A program made the translations under genes and the position numbers. A DNA stretch of 64,000 nucleotides from Plantactinospora sp040120695. Its GTDB lineage: Bacteria > Actinomycetota > Actinomycetes > Mycobacteriales > Micromonosporaceae. The notes below the pieces were generated by a model. That model was not told where the DNA came from. It searched no databases and worked only from the letters and a program-made list of their open reading frames with translations. The stretch lies in assembly GCF_040120695.1 (NCBI RefSeq), contig NZ_JBEEAC010000003.1, positions 248,001 to 312,000 on the forward strand, written 5' to 3'. Below, one piece after another: positions 42,532 to 52,105 of this stretch; position 1 is the first letter of the stretch; each line of letters starts with the position of its first letter.

Positions 42532-43392
42532 TCAGCGGGGGCGGTGGGCGGTGACCTGGACGGCGACGGTCACCGTAATCGGTTCCGGGAGTTCGGCGAG
42601 CCGCCGGTCGAGCCGGGCGGGATCGGCGTGCCAGGCGCTCGGACCCATCCCGACCAGGGTGCGGATCCCGGCCCGGTCGAGCCGGAGCGCGGCCCGGTGC
42701 ACCGCGGACATGCCGGGGGTGAAGTGCTCGGCCAGGCTACCGGCGAGCCGGGCCTCCTTGGCCGGGTCGACCCGGAGCAGGCCGAGCCGGTCGACCAGCT
42801 CGCCGAGGTGCTCGGCGGTCGGCGTGACCACCAGCAGCGCGCCGTCGGCCCGGAGCACCCGGCGGAACTCCGGGCCGTTGCGCGGGGCGAAGACGTTCAG
42901 TAGCAGCCCGGCGGCGGCGTCGGCCAGCGGCAGCCCGCGCCAGGTGTCGCAGAGCGCGGCGCCGGCCCTGGGGTGGGCCCGGGCGGCGCGGCGCAGCGCC
43001 GGCTTGGAGACGTCCAGGGCCAGCCCCACGGCGGCGGGCAGCGCGTCGAGCACCGCGCCGAGGTGCCGGCCGGTGCCGGCGCCGGCATCCACCACCAGTT
43101 CCGGGTACGTCCGCGCCGCCGGCCCGGCGACCGCCCCGGCGAGGTCGGCGAGCGCGTTCGAGATCAGGTCGTAGTGGCCGGCGCCGAGGAACTCCTCCCG
43201 GGCGGCCACCATCGCCGGGCTGTCCCCGGAGTGCGTGGTCCGGCCGGCGGTCAGGTTGACGTACCCCTGGCGGGCCAGGTCGAAGCTGTGTCCCGCCGGG
43301 CAGCGCAGCGCGGCCACGGCGGCGGCCGGTACGGCGGCGAGCGGCCGGGCGCAGACCGGGCAGCGGAGCCGCCGCAGGACCTCGGGTGGCAC
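42532..43392 (-). CDS. RlmA/TlrB-type 23S rRNA (guanine-N1)-methyltransferase
   Basis: 286 aa. An N-terminal zinc ribbon (LRCPVCARPL...LRCPAGHSFDLARQGYVNLT) is followed by an SAM-binding Rossmann domain (LVVDAGAGTGRHLGAVLDAL; LLLNVFAPRNGPEFRRVLR). The RlmA(I)/RlmA(II) family methylates G745 or G748 of 23S rRNA; TlrB of this family gives tylosin resistance. GTG 43392 is chosen because TATCGT (43399-43404, minus) lies 6 nt upstream, predicting a leaderless mRNA; an upstream GTG (43416) would overlap that box. Inserted between nucleoside genes but on the opposite strand. Confidence 0.88.
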   Translation of the reverse strand: MPPEVLRRLRCPVCARPLAAVPAAAVAALRCPAGHSFDLARQGYVNLTAGRTTHSGDSPAMVAAREEFLGAGHYDLISNALADLAGAVAGPAARTYPELVVDAGAGTGRHLGAVLDALPAAVGLALDVSKPALRRAARAHPRAGAALCDTWRGLPLADAAAGLLLNVFAPRNGPEFRRVLRADGALLVVTPTAEHLGELVDRLGLLRVDPAKEARLAGSLAEHFTPGMSAVHRAALRLDRAGIRTLVGMGPSAWHADPARLDRRLAELPEPITVTVAVQVTAHRPR

Positions 43393-43531
43393 CCCGTCAC
43401 GATAGTGCGGGACCACCGTGGGGTGCCGGCGGTGGTCGGTCCCAGGGCCGTCCGTGGTGCCGACGCTGGGCGGCGTCCGGCGTCCGTGGTGCCGCCGCTG
43501 GGCGGCGTCCCCGGGCTACTAGGGTCGGGGC

Positions 43532-44611
43532 ATGGCGGCAATCGGCTACGAAGACATCGTCCGGGTTCCCAAGGCGCTGCTGCACGACCACCTGGACGGT
43601 GGGCTGCGTCCGGCGACGGTGGTGGAGTTGGCCGAGGCGGTGGACCATCCGTTGCCCACCACCGACCCGGAGGAACTCGGCCGGTGGTTCGTGGAGGCGG
43701 CCGACTCGGGGTCGCTGGAGCGCTACCTGGAGACCTTCGCCCACACCGTCGCGGTGATGCAGACGGCCGAGGGGCTGCGCCGGGTGGCCGCCGAGTGCGC
43801 CCTCGACCTGGCCGCGGACGGCGTGGTCTACGCGGAGGTCCGGTTCGCCCCGGAGCAGCACCTGGAGCGGGGGCTCGACCTCGACGGCGTGGTGGAGGCG
43901 GTGCTGGCCGGCTTCGTCGAGGGCGCCGCCGAGGCGGCGGCGAATGGACACCCGATCCGAGTCGGCACCCTGCTGACCGCGATGCGGCACGCCGCCCGGT
44001 CGCAGGAGATCGCCGAGCTGGCCGTCCGGTACCGGGACACCGGGGTGGTGGGCTTCGACATCGCCGGTGCCGAGGCGGGCTTCCCGCCCACCCGGCACCT
44101 GGACGCCTTCGAATACCTGCAACGGGAGAACTTCCACTTCACCATCCACGCGGGTGAGGCGTTCGGGCTGCCCTCGATCTGGCAGGCGATCCAGTGGTGC
44201 GGCGCCGACCGGCTGGGGCACGGGGTGCGGATCGTCGACGACATCACCCCGGGGGACACCCGGCCGGTGCTGGGCCGACTGGCCGCGTACGTCCGGGACA
44301 AGCGGATCCCGCTGGAGCTCTGCCCGTCGTCGAACGTGCAGACCGGTGCCGCGCCGTCGATCGCCGAGCATCCGATCGGGTTGCTGCGCGACCTGCGGTT
44401 CCGGGCCACGGTCAACACCGACAACCGGCTGATGAGCGGCACCTCGATGTCCCGGGAGATGGCGCTGCTGGTCGAGGCGTTCGGCTACGGCTACCCGGAG
44501 TTGCAGTGGTTCACCATCAACGCGATGAAGAGCGCCTTCATCCCGTTCGACGAGCGGCTCGCCATCATCAACGACGTGATCAAGCCAGCCTACGCCAAAC
44601 TGCTGTCCTGA
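43532..44611 (+). CDS. add: Adenosine deaminase
   Basis: Deaminates (deoxy)adenosine to (deoxy)inosine; zinc TIM barrel, 359 aa. Zinc ligands HDHLDGGLRP near residue 16, catalytic FTIHAGEAFG with His-Ala-Gly-Glu near residue 208, DRLGHGVRI, LELCPSSNVQTGA and the final zinc Asp in VNTDNRLMSG. Leaderless start likely: TAGGGT (43520-43525) lies 6 nt before ATG 43532. Functionally linked to the upstream importer, cdd and deoA. Confidence 0.96.
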   Translation: MAAIGYEDIVRVPKALLHDHLDGGLRPATVVELAEAVDHPLPTTDPEELGRWFVEAADSGSLERYLETFAHTVAVMQTAEGLRRVAAECALDLAADGVVYAEVRFAPEQHLERGLDLDGVVEAVLAGFVEGAAEAAANGHPIRVGTLLTAMRHAARSQEIAELAVRYRDTGVVGFDIAGAEAGFPPTRHLDAFEYLQRENFHFTIHAGEAFGLPSIWQAIQWCGADRLGHGVRIVDDITPGDTRPVLGRLAAYVRDKRIPLELCPSSNVQTGAAPSIAEHPIGLLRDLRFRATVNTDNRLMSGTSMSREMALLVEAFGYGYPELQWFTINAMKSAFIPFDERLAIINDVIKPAYAKLLS

Positions 44612-45191
44612 CCGTGGCGCCGGTGCGGCCGGGGTCGGGTCGGCCGCCGAGTCGAGGCGTTGTCGCACGATTTCCGGTCTGCTATCTCTTTTGGCCGGGA
44701 AAACTGCCGGGCCGGTCAGCCGGCCCGTCCGGGCGGCCATTCGACGGTCCGCACGGAGCGCGTAATCCGGCACTTCGACCTTGCCGTACCGGACCGGTCG
44801 GGCAATGGTTCTCTGCGCTGTGCGAGTGCCAGGCTCCCGGTGACACCGGAGCCGAACGCGACCACCCCACGCGGGGCGTAGGGTTTCCCGTGCCGGTAAC
44901 GTTCGATACGTTGCGATACGGTTTCCCGCTGCGGGGCGAGCAGCGGCCATCCGGTTGCGGACGGTCGATGGCAATAGAGCATAGACAGGATGCGTGACTA
45001 CCCTGGGTGACGCCAGAAGGACAGACTGCTGTCAAAGCGCGGGGACATTCCGATGCGCTTCCAGCCGGTGACAACCTGGGCTTTCTTCTTGAGTTGCGGC
45101 GTGATGGAATCTCGGAGGTCCGACCCGCCCGGGTCGGTCGATCAGCGGTGCCCTGGGCCATTGGCCGGGTGCTGGATGGGAAGGCGGTGAC
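44612..45191. other. Intergenic region before the conservon
   Basis: 580 bases without a recognisable gene. It contains a terminator-like hairpin (44708-44727), direct repeats CGATACG at 44904-44910 and 44914-44920 flanked by GTTTCCCG at 44882 and 44920, and a GGGAAGG ribosome site for the kinase gene at 45178-45184. The repeats are the best candidates for regulator binding. Confidence 0.5.
44708..44727 (+). terminator. Terminator-like hairpin after add
   Basis: CGGGCCGG (44708-44715) pairs perfectly with CCGGCCCG (44720-44727) across a TCAG tetraloop, ~95 bases after the add stop. No T-tract. Confidence 0.5.
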
Positions 45192-48100
45192 GTGAGCAAG
45201 CGGCCGAAGACAGCAAGCCCGTTCCTGTCGCGTCTCCGCTGGCCGGTCGCCGGCCGGCTGCGCGACATGCCGATCTGGTCGAAGCTGGGTCTGATCATGA
45301 TCGCGCCGACCATCGCGGTCGTCGTGGTCGGTACGACCAGCATCGTCGACCACATGGAGACGCTGGACGACGCGAACCGGGCGCACACCCTCGCCACGCT
45401 CTCCCAGGCCTCCGGCGAACTGGTGCACGACCTGCAGGACGAGCGGGCCGCCGCCGTACTGCTGCTCGGCTCCCGCAACGACACCGCCCGGAAGGCCGCC
45501 CGCGACGTCTACAACAAGGTGCACCCCGAGGTCGACAAGGCCAAGGGGCCCTACTCGGAGCGCCGGGCGCAGCTCGACGAGCTGCCGGGTAACTTCGACG
45601 CGCTGCTGACCCAGATCGACCAGGGCCTGGGTGACCTGCCGGGCATCCGCAGCCAGGTCATCAACTCGAAGCTCAAGCTGACCGACGCGGCGCAGTCGTA
45701 CGAGGGTCTGATCAACGACCTGCTGAACATCCGGGACCTGGCCTCGCAGCTCGCCGGCGACTCCTCGCTGAGCGACCGGATGCGGGCCGCCGCCGCCAAC
45801 GCGCGCGGCAAGGAGTTCCTGTCGATGCGGCGGGTCGTGGTGCACCGCGCCCTGATCGACGGCCGGCTGACCTCGGCGTTGCAGACCGACTACATCGCCA
45901 CCGAGACCGGTCAGCAGCAGGCGCTGCAGACCTTCAAGACGATCGCCACCGGTCCCGAGTCCGCCTTCTACGACGAGACGGTCACCGGCGCCGACGTGCG
46001 CGAGGTCGACAGCTACGGCGGCTGGATCCGGGGCCGGACGGACGGGAGCATGGCCGCCGCCCCGTTCGACGCCGAAGACTGGGACTCGGCGATGGTCGGC
46101 AACGCCCAGCTGATCCGCGCGGTCGAGGGTCGGCTCGACGCCGACGTGCTCGCCGAGGCGAGCGCGCTCCGTGACGACGTGCAGCGGCAGGTGTTCCTGG
46201 AGACGGGGCTGCTGCTCAGCATGCTGCTGCTCGCGGTGCTCTTCGCCTATCTGGTCGCCCGCTCGATGGCCCGCTCGCTGCGGGAGCTGCGGCACGGCGC
46301 GCTCTCCATCGCCCAGCACGGCCTGCCACACGCGGTGTCCCGACTGCGTGACCCGCAGATGACCGCGCAGATGTCGCCGGTACAGGTGGCCAACCAGATC
46401 GCCGAGCCACTACCGGTGCGGAGCAAGGACGAGTTCGGCCAGGTGACCGAGGCGTTCAACGCCGTCCACCTGGAGGCCGTCCGGACCGCCGCCGAGCAGG
46501 CCGCACTGCGCTCCTCGGTCGCGACGATGTTCGTCAACCTCGCCCGCCGCTCGCAGATCCTGGTGGACCGGCTCATCGGTCACCTGGACCGGCTGGAGCG
46601 GGGCGAGGAGGACCCCGACCGGCTGGCCGAACTCTTCCAGCTCGACCACCTGGCCACCCGGATGCGCCGTAACGACGAGAACCTGCTGGTGCTCGCGGGC
46701 GCCGACTCGACCCGGGTGCAGCGCGAACCGGCGGCACTGATCGACGTGCTCCGGGCCGCGCAGTCCGAGGTCGAGCACTACACCCGGATCGAGTTCGGCA
46801 TGGTCGACCGGGACATCGAGGTCCAGGCCGCCGCCGTCAACGACCTGGTGCACCTGGTCGCCGAGCTCTTCGACAACGCCACGGCCTTCTCCCCGCCGGA
46901 CTCCCACGTGATGGTGGAGGCCCGCCGGGTGGGTGACCGGGCGACCCTCTTCGTGGAGGACCGGGGCATCGGCATCAGCGCCGAGCAGCTACAGGACCTC
47001 AACGAACGGCTCGCCACGCCGCCCGCCGTCGACGTGACGGTCTCCCGGATGATGGGCCTGGTCGTGGTCGCCCGGCTGGCGTCACGGCACGGCGTAAAGG
47101 TCGAGCTGCGCCCCGGACACGACCGGGGCACGGTCGCCGACGTCACGCTGCCCACCTCGATGCTGATCCCCCGGGCACTCTCCGGCCGGACGCAACAGCC
47201 GGGTGGTTTCCCGGCCGCGCCGGAGCCGACCGCCCGTCCGGCGCTCGGCGCCCCGCTCGCCCTGGAGAGCGGACCGGCAGCGCCGCCGGCACCGGCCTTC
47301 GGCGGCGGCGACCGTGGTCCGAGCTTCGGCGGCGACCGTGGCCCGGCCTTCGGTGGGGACCGTGGCCCGGCCTTCGGTGGGGACCGTGGCCCGGCCTTCG
47401 GTGGGGACCGCAACCGCGACGGCGCCCCGACCGGCCGGCCGTACGAGCCGGCGATGAACGGTGGCGGACAGTCCGGCCCGCCGAGCCAGCCGAGGGACAT
47501 GCCGGCCTGGTCCGACCTGACCGGCGCCCGGGTGGGACGCAACGGCGGCGACCCGTTCACGCCACGGATCCCCAACGGGCACGAGATCGAGCCGCTGCCG
47601 CAGCGGCGGGCCACCGAGCAGGACCCGTCCGGTCTCTCCGCGAACGAGACGATGTCCGGGTTCATCCCCCGGCAGCGTCCGGCCACGCCGGAGCCGCAGC
47701 CGCACGGGCTGACCGCGCTGCCGCCGGTCTCCGCGCCGCCGGGTCCGCCGGTCTCGGGCCCGCCGGCAGGGCAACCGCCGGTCTCCGCACCGCCGTTCGG
47801 TCTGACTCCGCCGCCGGCCGCGCAGCCGCCCGCACCGGTTCCGGTGCCGCCGCCGGCCGCGCAGCCACCGGCTCCGGTGCCACCCGCCGCGCAGCCACCA
47901 GCTCCGGCGGTCAGCGCGCCGCCGGCCTGGCCGCCGGTGAACACGCCGGACCGGGAGACCACCGCGCCGCCCGTACCGGAGCGCCTGGCCGCGGCCCTGG
48001 ACATGACCGCCGAGCTGCCCCGGATGGCTCGGCCCCCGGCGACGGAGACCGCGGCCAACGTGGAGGCCCGGCCGAAGTTCGCCGACGAGACCATGGAACT

Positions 48101-48701
48101 GCCGATCTTCCGCGAGCTGGAGTCGGCCTGGTTCCGGACCCGCCGGAAGCCCGAGGAGACCGGTGGGCAGCCACAGGGAGCCGGTACGGCTTCCCAGCCG
48201 ACCGGCCAGGCCGTCGCGGTGGACAACGTTGTTCCCGGCGCGGCTCAGGCCGGATCGGCACCGACCGGCAACCCGGCGCCGGTGAACAGCCCCAGGCCCG
48301 GCGGCCAGCAGCCGGGGAGCGGGTCGGCCACCAACGGCACCGGCCGGCCGGGTGACAGCGGCTGGCAAACGGCTGCCGACGACGGTTGGCGGGCAGCCAT
48401 GGCGGCTACGGCGGCCGCCACATCCGGTACCCAGACCACCCAGACCGGACTGCCCAAGCGGGTACCGATGGCCCAGCTGGTACCCGGAGCCGTGGAGAAG
48501 CCGACCACCTCGGTGCAGCGTCGTACGCCGGAGGCGGTGCGCGGCTTGCTGTCCGCGTACCACCGTGGGGTGCAGCGTGGCCGCACGCACCCGACGGACG
48601 GCCAGTCGACCAACCCGGAGGCAACTCCGGCAGGGCAGCAGTCCTCGCAGGCCGAGGTGGGCCCCGCGACCGCAAGCGGCCAGAAGGAGCATGAAGGATG
48701 A
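45192..48701 (+). CDS. cvnA: Conservon sensor histidine kinase with nitrate/nitrite-sensing-like domain
   Basis: 1169 aa. TM1 near 32-52 (LGLIMIAPTIAVVVVGTTSIV), an extracytoplasmic helical sensor (NIT type, ~55-335), TM2 near 338-355, HAMP (~355-425), an atypical dimerisation region (NLARRSQILVDRLIGHLDRLE) and a HATPase domain (NATAFSPPDSHVMVEAR; EDRGIGIS; ~545-660). A ~500-residue Pro/Gln tail follows with a GDRGPAFG repeat and a conserved end: SAWF (~977), GLPKRVPMAQLVPG (~1086-1099) and YHRGVQRGR. GTG 45192, GGGAAGG 7 nt upstream. It overlaps cvnB by 4 bases. Conservon kinases signal to the CvnB-D proteins at the membrane. Confidence 0.93.
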   Translation: MSKRPKTASPFLSRLRWPVAGRLRDMPIWSKLGLIMIAPTIAVVVVGTTSIVDHMETLDDANRAHTLATLSQASGELVHDLQDERAAAVLLLGSRNDTARKAARDVYNKVHPEVDKAKGPYSERRAQLDELPGNFDALLTQIDQGLGDLPGIRSQVINSKLKLTDAAQSYEGLINDLLNIRDLASQLAGDSSLSDRMRAAAANARGKEFLSMRRVVVHRALIDGRLTSALQTDYIATETGQQQALQTFKTIATGPESAFYDETVTGADVREVDSYGGWIRGRTDGSMAAAPFDAEDWDSAMVGNAQLIRAVEGRLDADVLAEASALRDDVQRQVFLETGLLLSMLLLAVLFAYLVARSMARSLRELRHGALSIAQHGLPHAVSRLRDPQMTAQMSPVQVANQIAEPLPVRSKDEFGQVTEAFNAVHLEAVRTAAEQAALRSSVATMFVNLARRSQILVDRLIGHLDRLERGEEDPDRLAELFQLDHLATRMRRNDENLLVLAGADSTRVQREPAALIDVLRAAQSEVEHYTRIEFGMVDRDIEVQAAAVNDLVHLVAELFDNATAFSPPDSHVMVEARRVGDRATLFVEDRGIGISAEQLQDLNERLATPPAVDVTVSRMMGLVVVARLASRHGVKVELRPGHDRGTVADVTLPTSMLIPRALSGRTQQPGGFPAAPEPTARPALGAPLALESGPAAPPAPAFGGGDRGPSFGGDRGPAFGGDRGPAFGGDRGPAFGGDRNRDGAPTGRPYEPAMNGGGQSGPPSQPRDMPAWSDLTGARVGRNGGDPFTPRIPNGHEIEPLPQRRATEQDPSGLSANETMSGFIPRQRPATPEPQPHGLTALPPVSAPPGPPVSGPPAGQPPVSAPPFGLTPPPAAQPPAPVPVPPPAAQPPAPVPPAAQPPAPAVSAPPAWPPVNTPDRETTAPPVPERLAAALDMTAELPRMARPPATETAANVEARPKFADETMELPIFRELESAWFRTRRKPEETGGQPQGAGTASQPTGQAVAVDNVVPGAAQAGSAPTGNPAPVNSPRPGGQQPGSGSATNGTGRPGDSGWQTAADDGWRAAMAATAAATSGTQTTQTGLPKRVPMAQLVPGAVEKPTTSVQRRTPEAVRGLLSAYHRGVQRGRTHPTDGQSTNPEATPAGQQSSQAEVGPATASGQKEHEG
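47302..47415 (+). repeat. 24-bp in-frame repeat in cvnA
   Basis: Units of 24 bp, identical at 47352-47375 and 47376-47399, with diverged copies before and a partial copy after. They encode repeats of GGDRGPAF in the kinase tail. Confidence 0.85.
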
Positions 48702-49102
48702 CATCTACGCAGGATCTCGGTTGGCTGCTGGCCAACTTCGCCGATCGTGTGCCCGGCGTCGCCCACGCGATCGCCGTCTCCGCGGACGGCCTGCTCCTGG
48801 CGTCGTCACGGGATCTTCCGCGCGACCGGGCGGATCAGCTCGCCGCGATCGCGTCCGGCCTGGTCAGCCTCACACAAGGGGCGGCTCGCTGCTTCGAGGG
48901 TGGGGCGGTGTTGCAGACAGTGGTCGAGATGGACAATGGTTTCCTGTTCCTGATGTCCATCTCGGACGGCTCGTCCTTCGCGGTTCTCGCCGCCCGGAGC
49001 TGTGACGTCGGGCAGGTGGGATATGAGATGGCACTGCTCGTCGACCGGGTGGGTGACGCGTTGACGCCGCCGACCCGGGCCGCCGCGGGGATGCTGAGCT
49101 AG
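48698..49102 (+). CDS. cvnB: Roadblock/LC7 domain protein of the conservon
   Basis: 134 aa. MTSTQDLGWLLANFADRVPGVAHAIAVSADGLLLASS is the standard roadblock/LC7 opening in conservons; GFLFLMSISDGSSFAVLAA and VGYEMALLVDRVG complete it. It likely acts as GTPase-activating or scaffold partner of the CvnD GTPase. Overlaps cvnA by ATGA. Confidence 0.95.
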   Translation: MTSTQDLGWLLANFADRVPGVAHAIAVSADGLLLASSRDLPRDRADQLAAIASGLVSLTQGAARCFEGGAVLQTVVEMDNGFLFLMSISDGSSFAVLAARSCDVGQVGYEMALLVDRVGDALTPPTRAAAGMLS

Positions 49103-49206
49103 GCGGTACCCGGCCGGTATGGTTCGCTGGCCGGTGCGACGACAATGGAACAATGACGAACTCCAGGCTTTGAGTCTCGGGTACGACGAGAAGGGGGTGA
49201 ACGGCG

Positions 49207-49587
49207 ATGATGGCCGAACGCGACGAGCCGACGGGCGCGCTGGTGAGGCCATATGCCGTCACTCGTGGTCGCACCAGGCCGAGGCTCGACATCGCGCTGG
49301 AGGCGCTCGTCGAGACGACGGTGCGCGGTCGGTCCGCCGGCAACGGCAATGGCGGCCAGGGCCGGGAGCATCAATACATCGCCGCGCTGTGTGATGGTCG
49401 GCTGCAGTCGCTCGCGGAGATCGCGGCGCGGATGCAGTTACCGCTCGGAGTGGCTCGGGTCCTGATCGCCGACATGGCCGCCGATGGCCTGGTGGCGGTG
49501 CACGAACCGACAATCCTGGACGACTCAAACGACGCGGTGGGCACTGAACTGCTGGAGAGGGTGCTGAGTGGACTTCGCAGGCTCTGA
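49207..49587 (+). CDS. cvnC: DUF742 protein of the conservon
   Basis: 126 aa. LVRPYAVTRGRTRPRLDIALEALVE and a winged-helix-like segment (LQSLAEIAARMQLPLGVARVLIADMAADGLV) are diagnostic of DUF742. ATG 49207 (or 49210) with a strong AAGGGGGTGA site at 49191-49200. It overlaps cvnD by 20 bases. Confidence 0.95.
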   Translation: MMAERDEPTGALVRPYAVTRGRTRPRLDIALEALVETTVRGRSAGNGNGGQGREHQYIAALCDGRLQSLAEIAARMQLPLGVARVLIADMAADGLVAVHEPTILDDSNDAVGTELLERVLSGLRRL

Positions 49588-50176
49588 CATGTCGCACCGC
49601 CCAACGGCCGGGCGCGTGACATCGGCGAAGATCGTCATCGCCGGTGGCTTTGGCGTCGGCAAGACAACACTGGTCGGTTCGGTCTCGGAGATCACGCCGC
49701 TGACCACCGAGGCGATCATGACGTCGGCTGGTGTGGGTGTCGATGACACCCGCCAGGTGCCGGGCAAGACGACCACCACGGTCGCCATGGATTTCGGTCG
49801 GATCTCGATAGACCGAGATCTCATCCTTTACCTGTTCGGCACGCCGGGCCAGACGCGGTTCTGGTTCATGTGGGACGAACTGGTGCGGGGAGCGATCGGT
49901 GCGGTCGTCCTGGTCGACACCCGCCGGTTGGCCGACTGCTTCGCGGCCATCGACTTCTTCGAGCACCGGCGGCTGCCGTACCTCGTGGCGATCAACTGCT
50001 TCGACGGGATGCAGTACCACGACCCGCAGGACGTGCGGGACGCGCTGGCGATCTCGAACGAGGTGCCGGTCGTCGCGTGTGACGCCCGGAACCGGGAGTC
50101 GACCAAGCACGTGCTGATCTCCCTGGTCGAGTACGTGCTCACCATGCGGCGCTCGCGTGCCGTAGCACCGGCCTGA
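49568..50176 (+). CDS. cvnD: Small Ras-like GTPase of the conservon
   Basis: 202 aa. P-loop IVIAGGFGVGKTTLVGSVSE, a switch region with TTTVAMDFGRI, LYLFGTPGQTRFWFMWDELVRGA (DxxG replaced by TPGQ, as in this MglA-like group) and VAINCFDG (NKxD-like). GTG 49568 lies inside cvnC. Last gene of the conservon. Confidence 0.95.
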   Translation: MDFAGSDMSHRPTAGRVTSAKIVIAGGFGVGKTTLVGSVSEITPLTTEAIMTSAGVGVDDTRQVPGKTTTTVAMDFGRISIDRDLILYLFGTPGQTRFWFMWDELVRGAIGAVVLVDTRRLADCFAAIDFFEHRRLPYLVAINCFDGMQYHDPQDVRDALAISNEVPVVACDARNRESTKHVLISLVEYVLTMRRSRAVAPA

Positions 50177-50552
50177 CCGCCGCGCCACGTGCCGGCAAGG
50201 TGGCCCGGTCGTAGGCGCCGGTACGCCCCACGGGGTCGTCCGGCCCCCGCCGGGTGTCCGGCTGCCCGCGTACCCGGGAAGTCGTGCTGACCGCCAACCT
50301 CGGCGTGCCGCGCCGCTTCGCGCCGTGCCGGCGTCGATGATCCGGGCACCTCTCCTGTGGTGGCGACCCGGTGGCGACGGACAGAGGTCGGCGCCCGGGG
50401 TCCGGCGCGCGTCGTCGACCCGGCCGAGACGAGGAACGGCCGCGGTCCGCGGGATGACGGACGGTCGAGCGGGGCGGACCGGGTGACGGCCCGAGCACGG
50501 CGTGCGGGAGCGACCGGCGGCGGGATGGGTCGGGAGACCGGATCCTTCCGGG
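50177..50552. other. Convergent intergenic region
   Basis: 376 bases between the ends of cvnD (+) and the LIV-type lipoprotein gene (-). No open frame with similarity and no clear hairpin terminator was seen. Confidence 0.5.
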
Positions 50553-51767
50553 TCAGGAGACCCGACTCCAGGAGCCGGAGACCACGCTGAAGACGCCGAG
50601 CGAGTCCGCCTCCATTCCGCCGTGCCGGATAGGCGCGAACGAGTACGCCCCGGCGATCCCCTCGGTGATCTGGTTGCCCAGGTAGGCGCGGAGCCGACCC
50701 CGGTCGACGCTCTTGCCCAGCCGGGCGGCGTTGACGATCAGTCGCAGGGCGTCTGCCCCGTACGGGGCGAAGCCGCTGAACGAGCCGTGCAGGTGGATGT
50801 AGCGGTAGACGAAGTCCCGCCGGTCCAGCCCGGCCGGGGTGGTGTTGGTCAGCGACGAGCTGCCCAACGAGCTGGGGTGCACGGCGTACGCCCCCTCGAC
50901 CGCAGGCGCGTTCTCCTCCGAGAGGGTGTCCTCGGCGACCGCGCCGGCGTCGAAGAAGATCCGTCCCTGGTAGCCGGTCTGGCGCAGTGTCCGGGCCGCC
51001 GCGCCGGAGAACGGGGCGGTGCCCCAGACGACCACCGCCTCGGGATCGGGGTCGGTGGCCTTCCGGACCGCCGGGCGGTAGTCGGCGTTCTCACCTCCGG
51101 GCAGCCGGACCGCCTTGACGAGCTCGACCTCCACGGACTTCAGGGCTGCTGTGAGGGCCCGTACGCCCGAATCTCCGTGTGCCCCTGGTGCCGCTAGCAG
51201 TCCGACCCGTTCGATGCCCTGTGAGCGAATCAGCGGGGCCAGCGTCCGCGCCACGTCACGGGCGTCCGGCGTGAGTTTGAAAATGTACGTCCGCTGAGCC
51301 AGCGGCACCGTGATGTTGTCGGCGGCGGCCAGCGAGATGAACGGCACCTGTAGCCGCTGCGCGACCGGGATGATCGCCAGGGAGGTCTCGGCGAGGCAGC
51401 CACCGGTCAGCGCGTGCACGTTCTCCTGGTTGGTCAGCTCGGTCGCGTGCTGAGCGGCGAGCCGCGGTTCGCCGGCATTGTCCCGGATCACCAGCCGGAC
51501 GTTGCGCCGCAGGTTGCCGACCGGCACCCCCTGCTCGTTGAACTTGTCAGCGGTGATCTTCAGGGCCCGTTCCTGGAGCACTCCGAGTGCCTGGCCGGGT
51601 CCGGTGAGTTCGAGGCTGACACCGACGACGAGTTCCCGCGAATCGGCCCGACCGGGTCCGCCCCGCTCCTCGTCGTCGCGTCCGCAGGCGGCGACCAGGG
51701 TGGTGGCGGCTGCCGCCAGGAGGCCGCGCCGGCTCAGCGTCCACGCGTCGACTGCCGGTCCGGCCAT
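50553..51767 (-). CDS. LIV-type (branched-chain amino acid class) ABC substrate-binding lipoprotein
   Basis: 404 aa type I periplasmic-binding protein. The N-terminus combines a twin-arginine-like SRRGLLAAAATTL with a lipobox LVAAC, suggesting a Tat lipoprotein. Core blocks: VVGVSLELTGPGQALG, LTGGCLAETSLAIIPVAQRLQVPFI, YIFKLTPDARDVARTLAPLI and YGADALRLIVNAARLG. ATG 51767 with GGAGGGGG 5 nt upstream. No permease or ATPase is adjacent; it may act as a sensor subunit or use a distant transporter. It sits between conservon and conservon-related genes. Confidence 0.88.
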   Translation of the reverse strand: MAGPAVDAWTLSRRGLLAAAATTLVAACGRDDEERGGPGRADSRELVVGVSLELTGPGQALGVLQERALKITADKFNEQGVPVGNLRRNVRLVIRDNAGEPRLAAQHATELTNQENVHALTGGCLAETSLAIIPVAQRLQVPFISLAAADNITVPLAQRTYIFKLTPDARDVARTLAPLIRSQGIERVGLLAAPGAHGDSGVRALTAALKSVEVELVKAVRLPGGENADYRPAVRKATDPDPEAVVVWGTAPFSGAAARTLRQTGYQGRIFFDAGAVAEDTLSEENAPAVEGAYAVHPSSLGSSSLTNTTPAGLDRRDFVYRYIHLHGSFSGFAPYGADALRLIVNAARLGKSVDRGRLRAYLGNQITEGIAGAYSFAPIRHGGMEADSLGVFSVVSGSWSRVS

Positions 51768-51933
51768 CGTCGCCCCCTCCCTGCGCTGGTCGTAGGTGTC
51801 GCCTACGGTCCCGGGGTATGTTCTCGGCCGCTCAGCAGCGCCGTCAACTCCGCACGATGTGGTAAGAAACACCAGGTCGACATAGGTCTGATGCTGATTG
51901 GCCAGTCAGTCCACGGGTCCTGACCGGACGGTC

Positions 51934-52014
51934 CGGCCGGGCTTGTCGAGCGGCCGGGCTTGTCGAGCCGCCGGGCTTGTTCTGCGGCCGGGCTTGTTCT
52001 GCGGCCGGGCGCAG
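51934..52014. repeat. 17-bp tandem repeat
   Basis: Four full units (51934-51950, 51951-51967, 51968-51984, 51985-52001), consensus CGGCCGGGCTTGTYSWG, and a partial fifth. Confidence 0.85.
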
Positions 52015-52066
52015 CGGTCCGACCCGGCAGACGCATCCCGGCAGACGGAGTCCGGCAGACGCGGAA

Positions 52067-52105
52067 AACCCACACCGGCTGCCGATGGCGACGCCGGTGT
52101 GGGTT
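52067..52105 (-). terminator. Intrinsic terminator of the 52131-54431 gene
   Basis: AACCCACACCGGC (52067-52079) is perfectly complementary to 52093-52105, giving a 13-bp stem with a 13-nt loop; on the minus strand it is followed by TTTTCC. It lies 26 bases past the stop of the upstream gene. Confidence 0.7.

Noticed and set aside
45007..45195. A 62-codon frame just before cvnA
   Set aside because: No domain or strong start signal; it overlaps the cvnA ribosome site and is more likely leader sequence.
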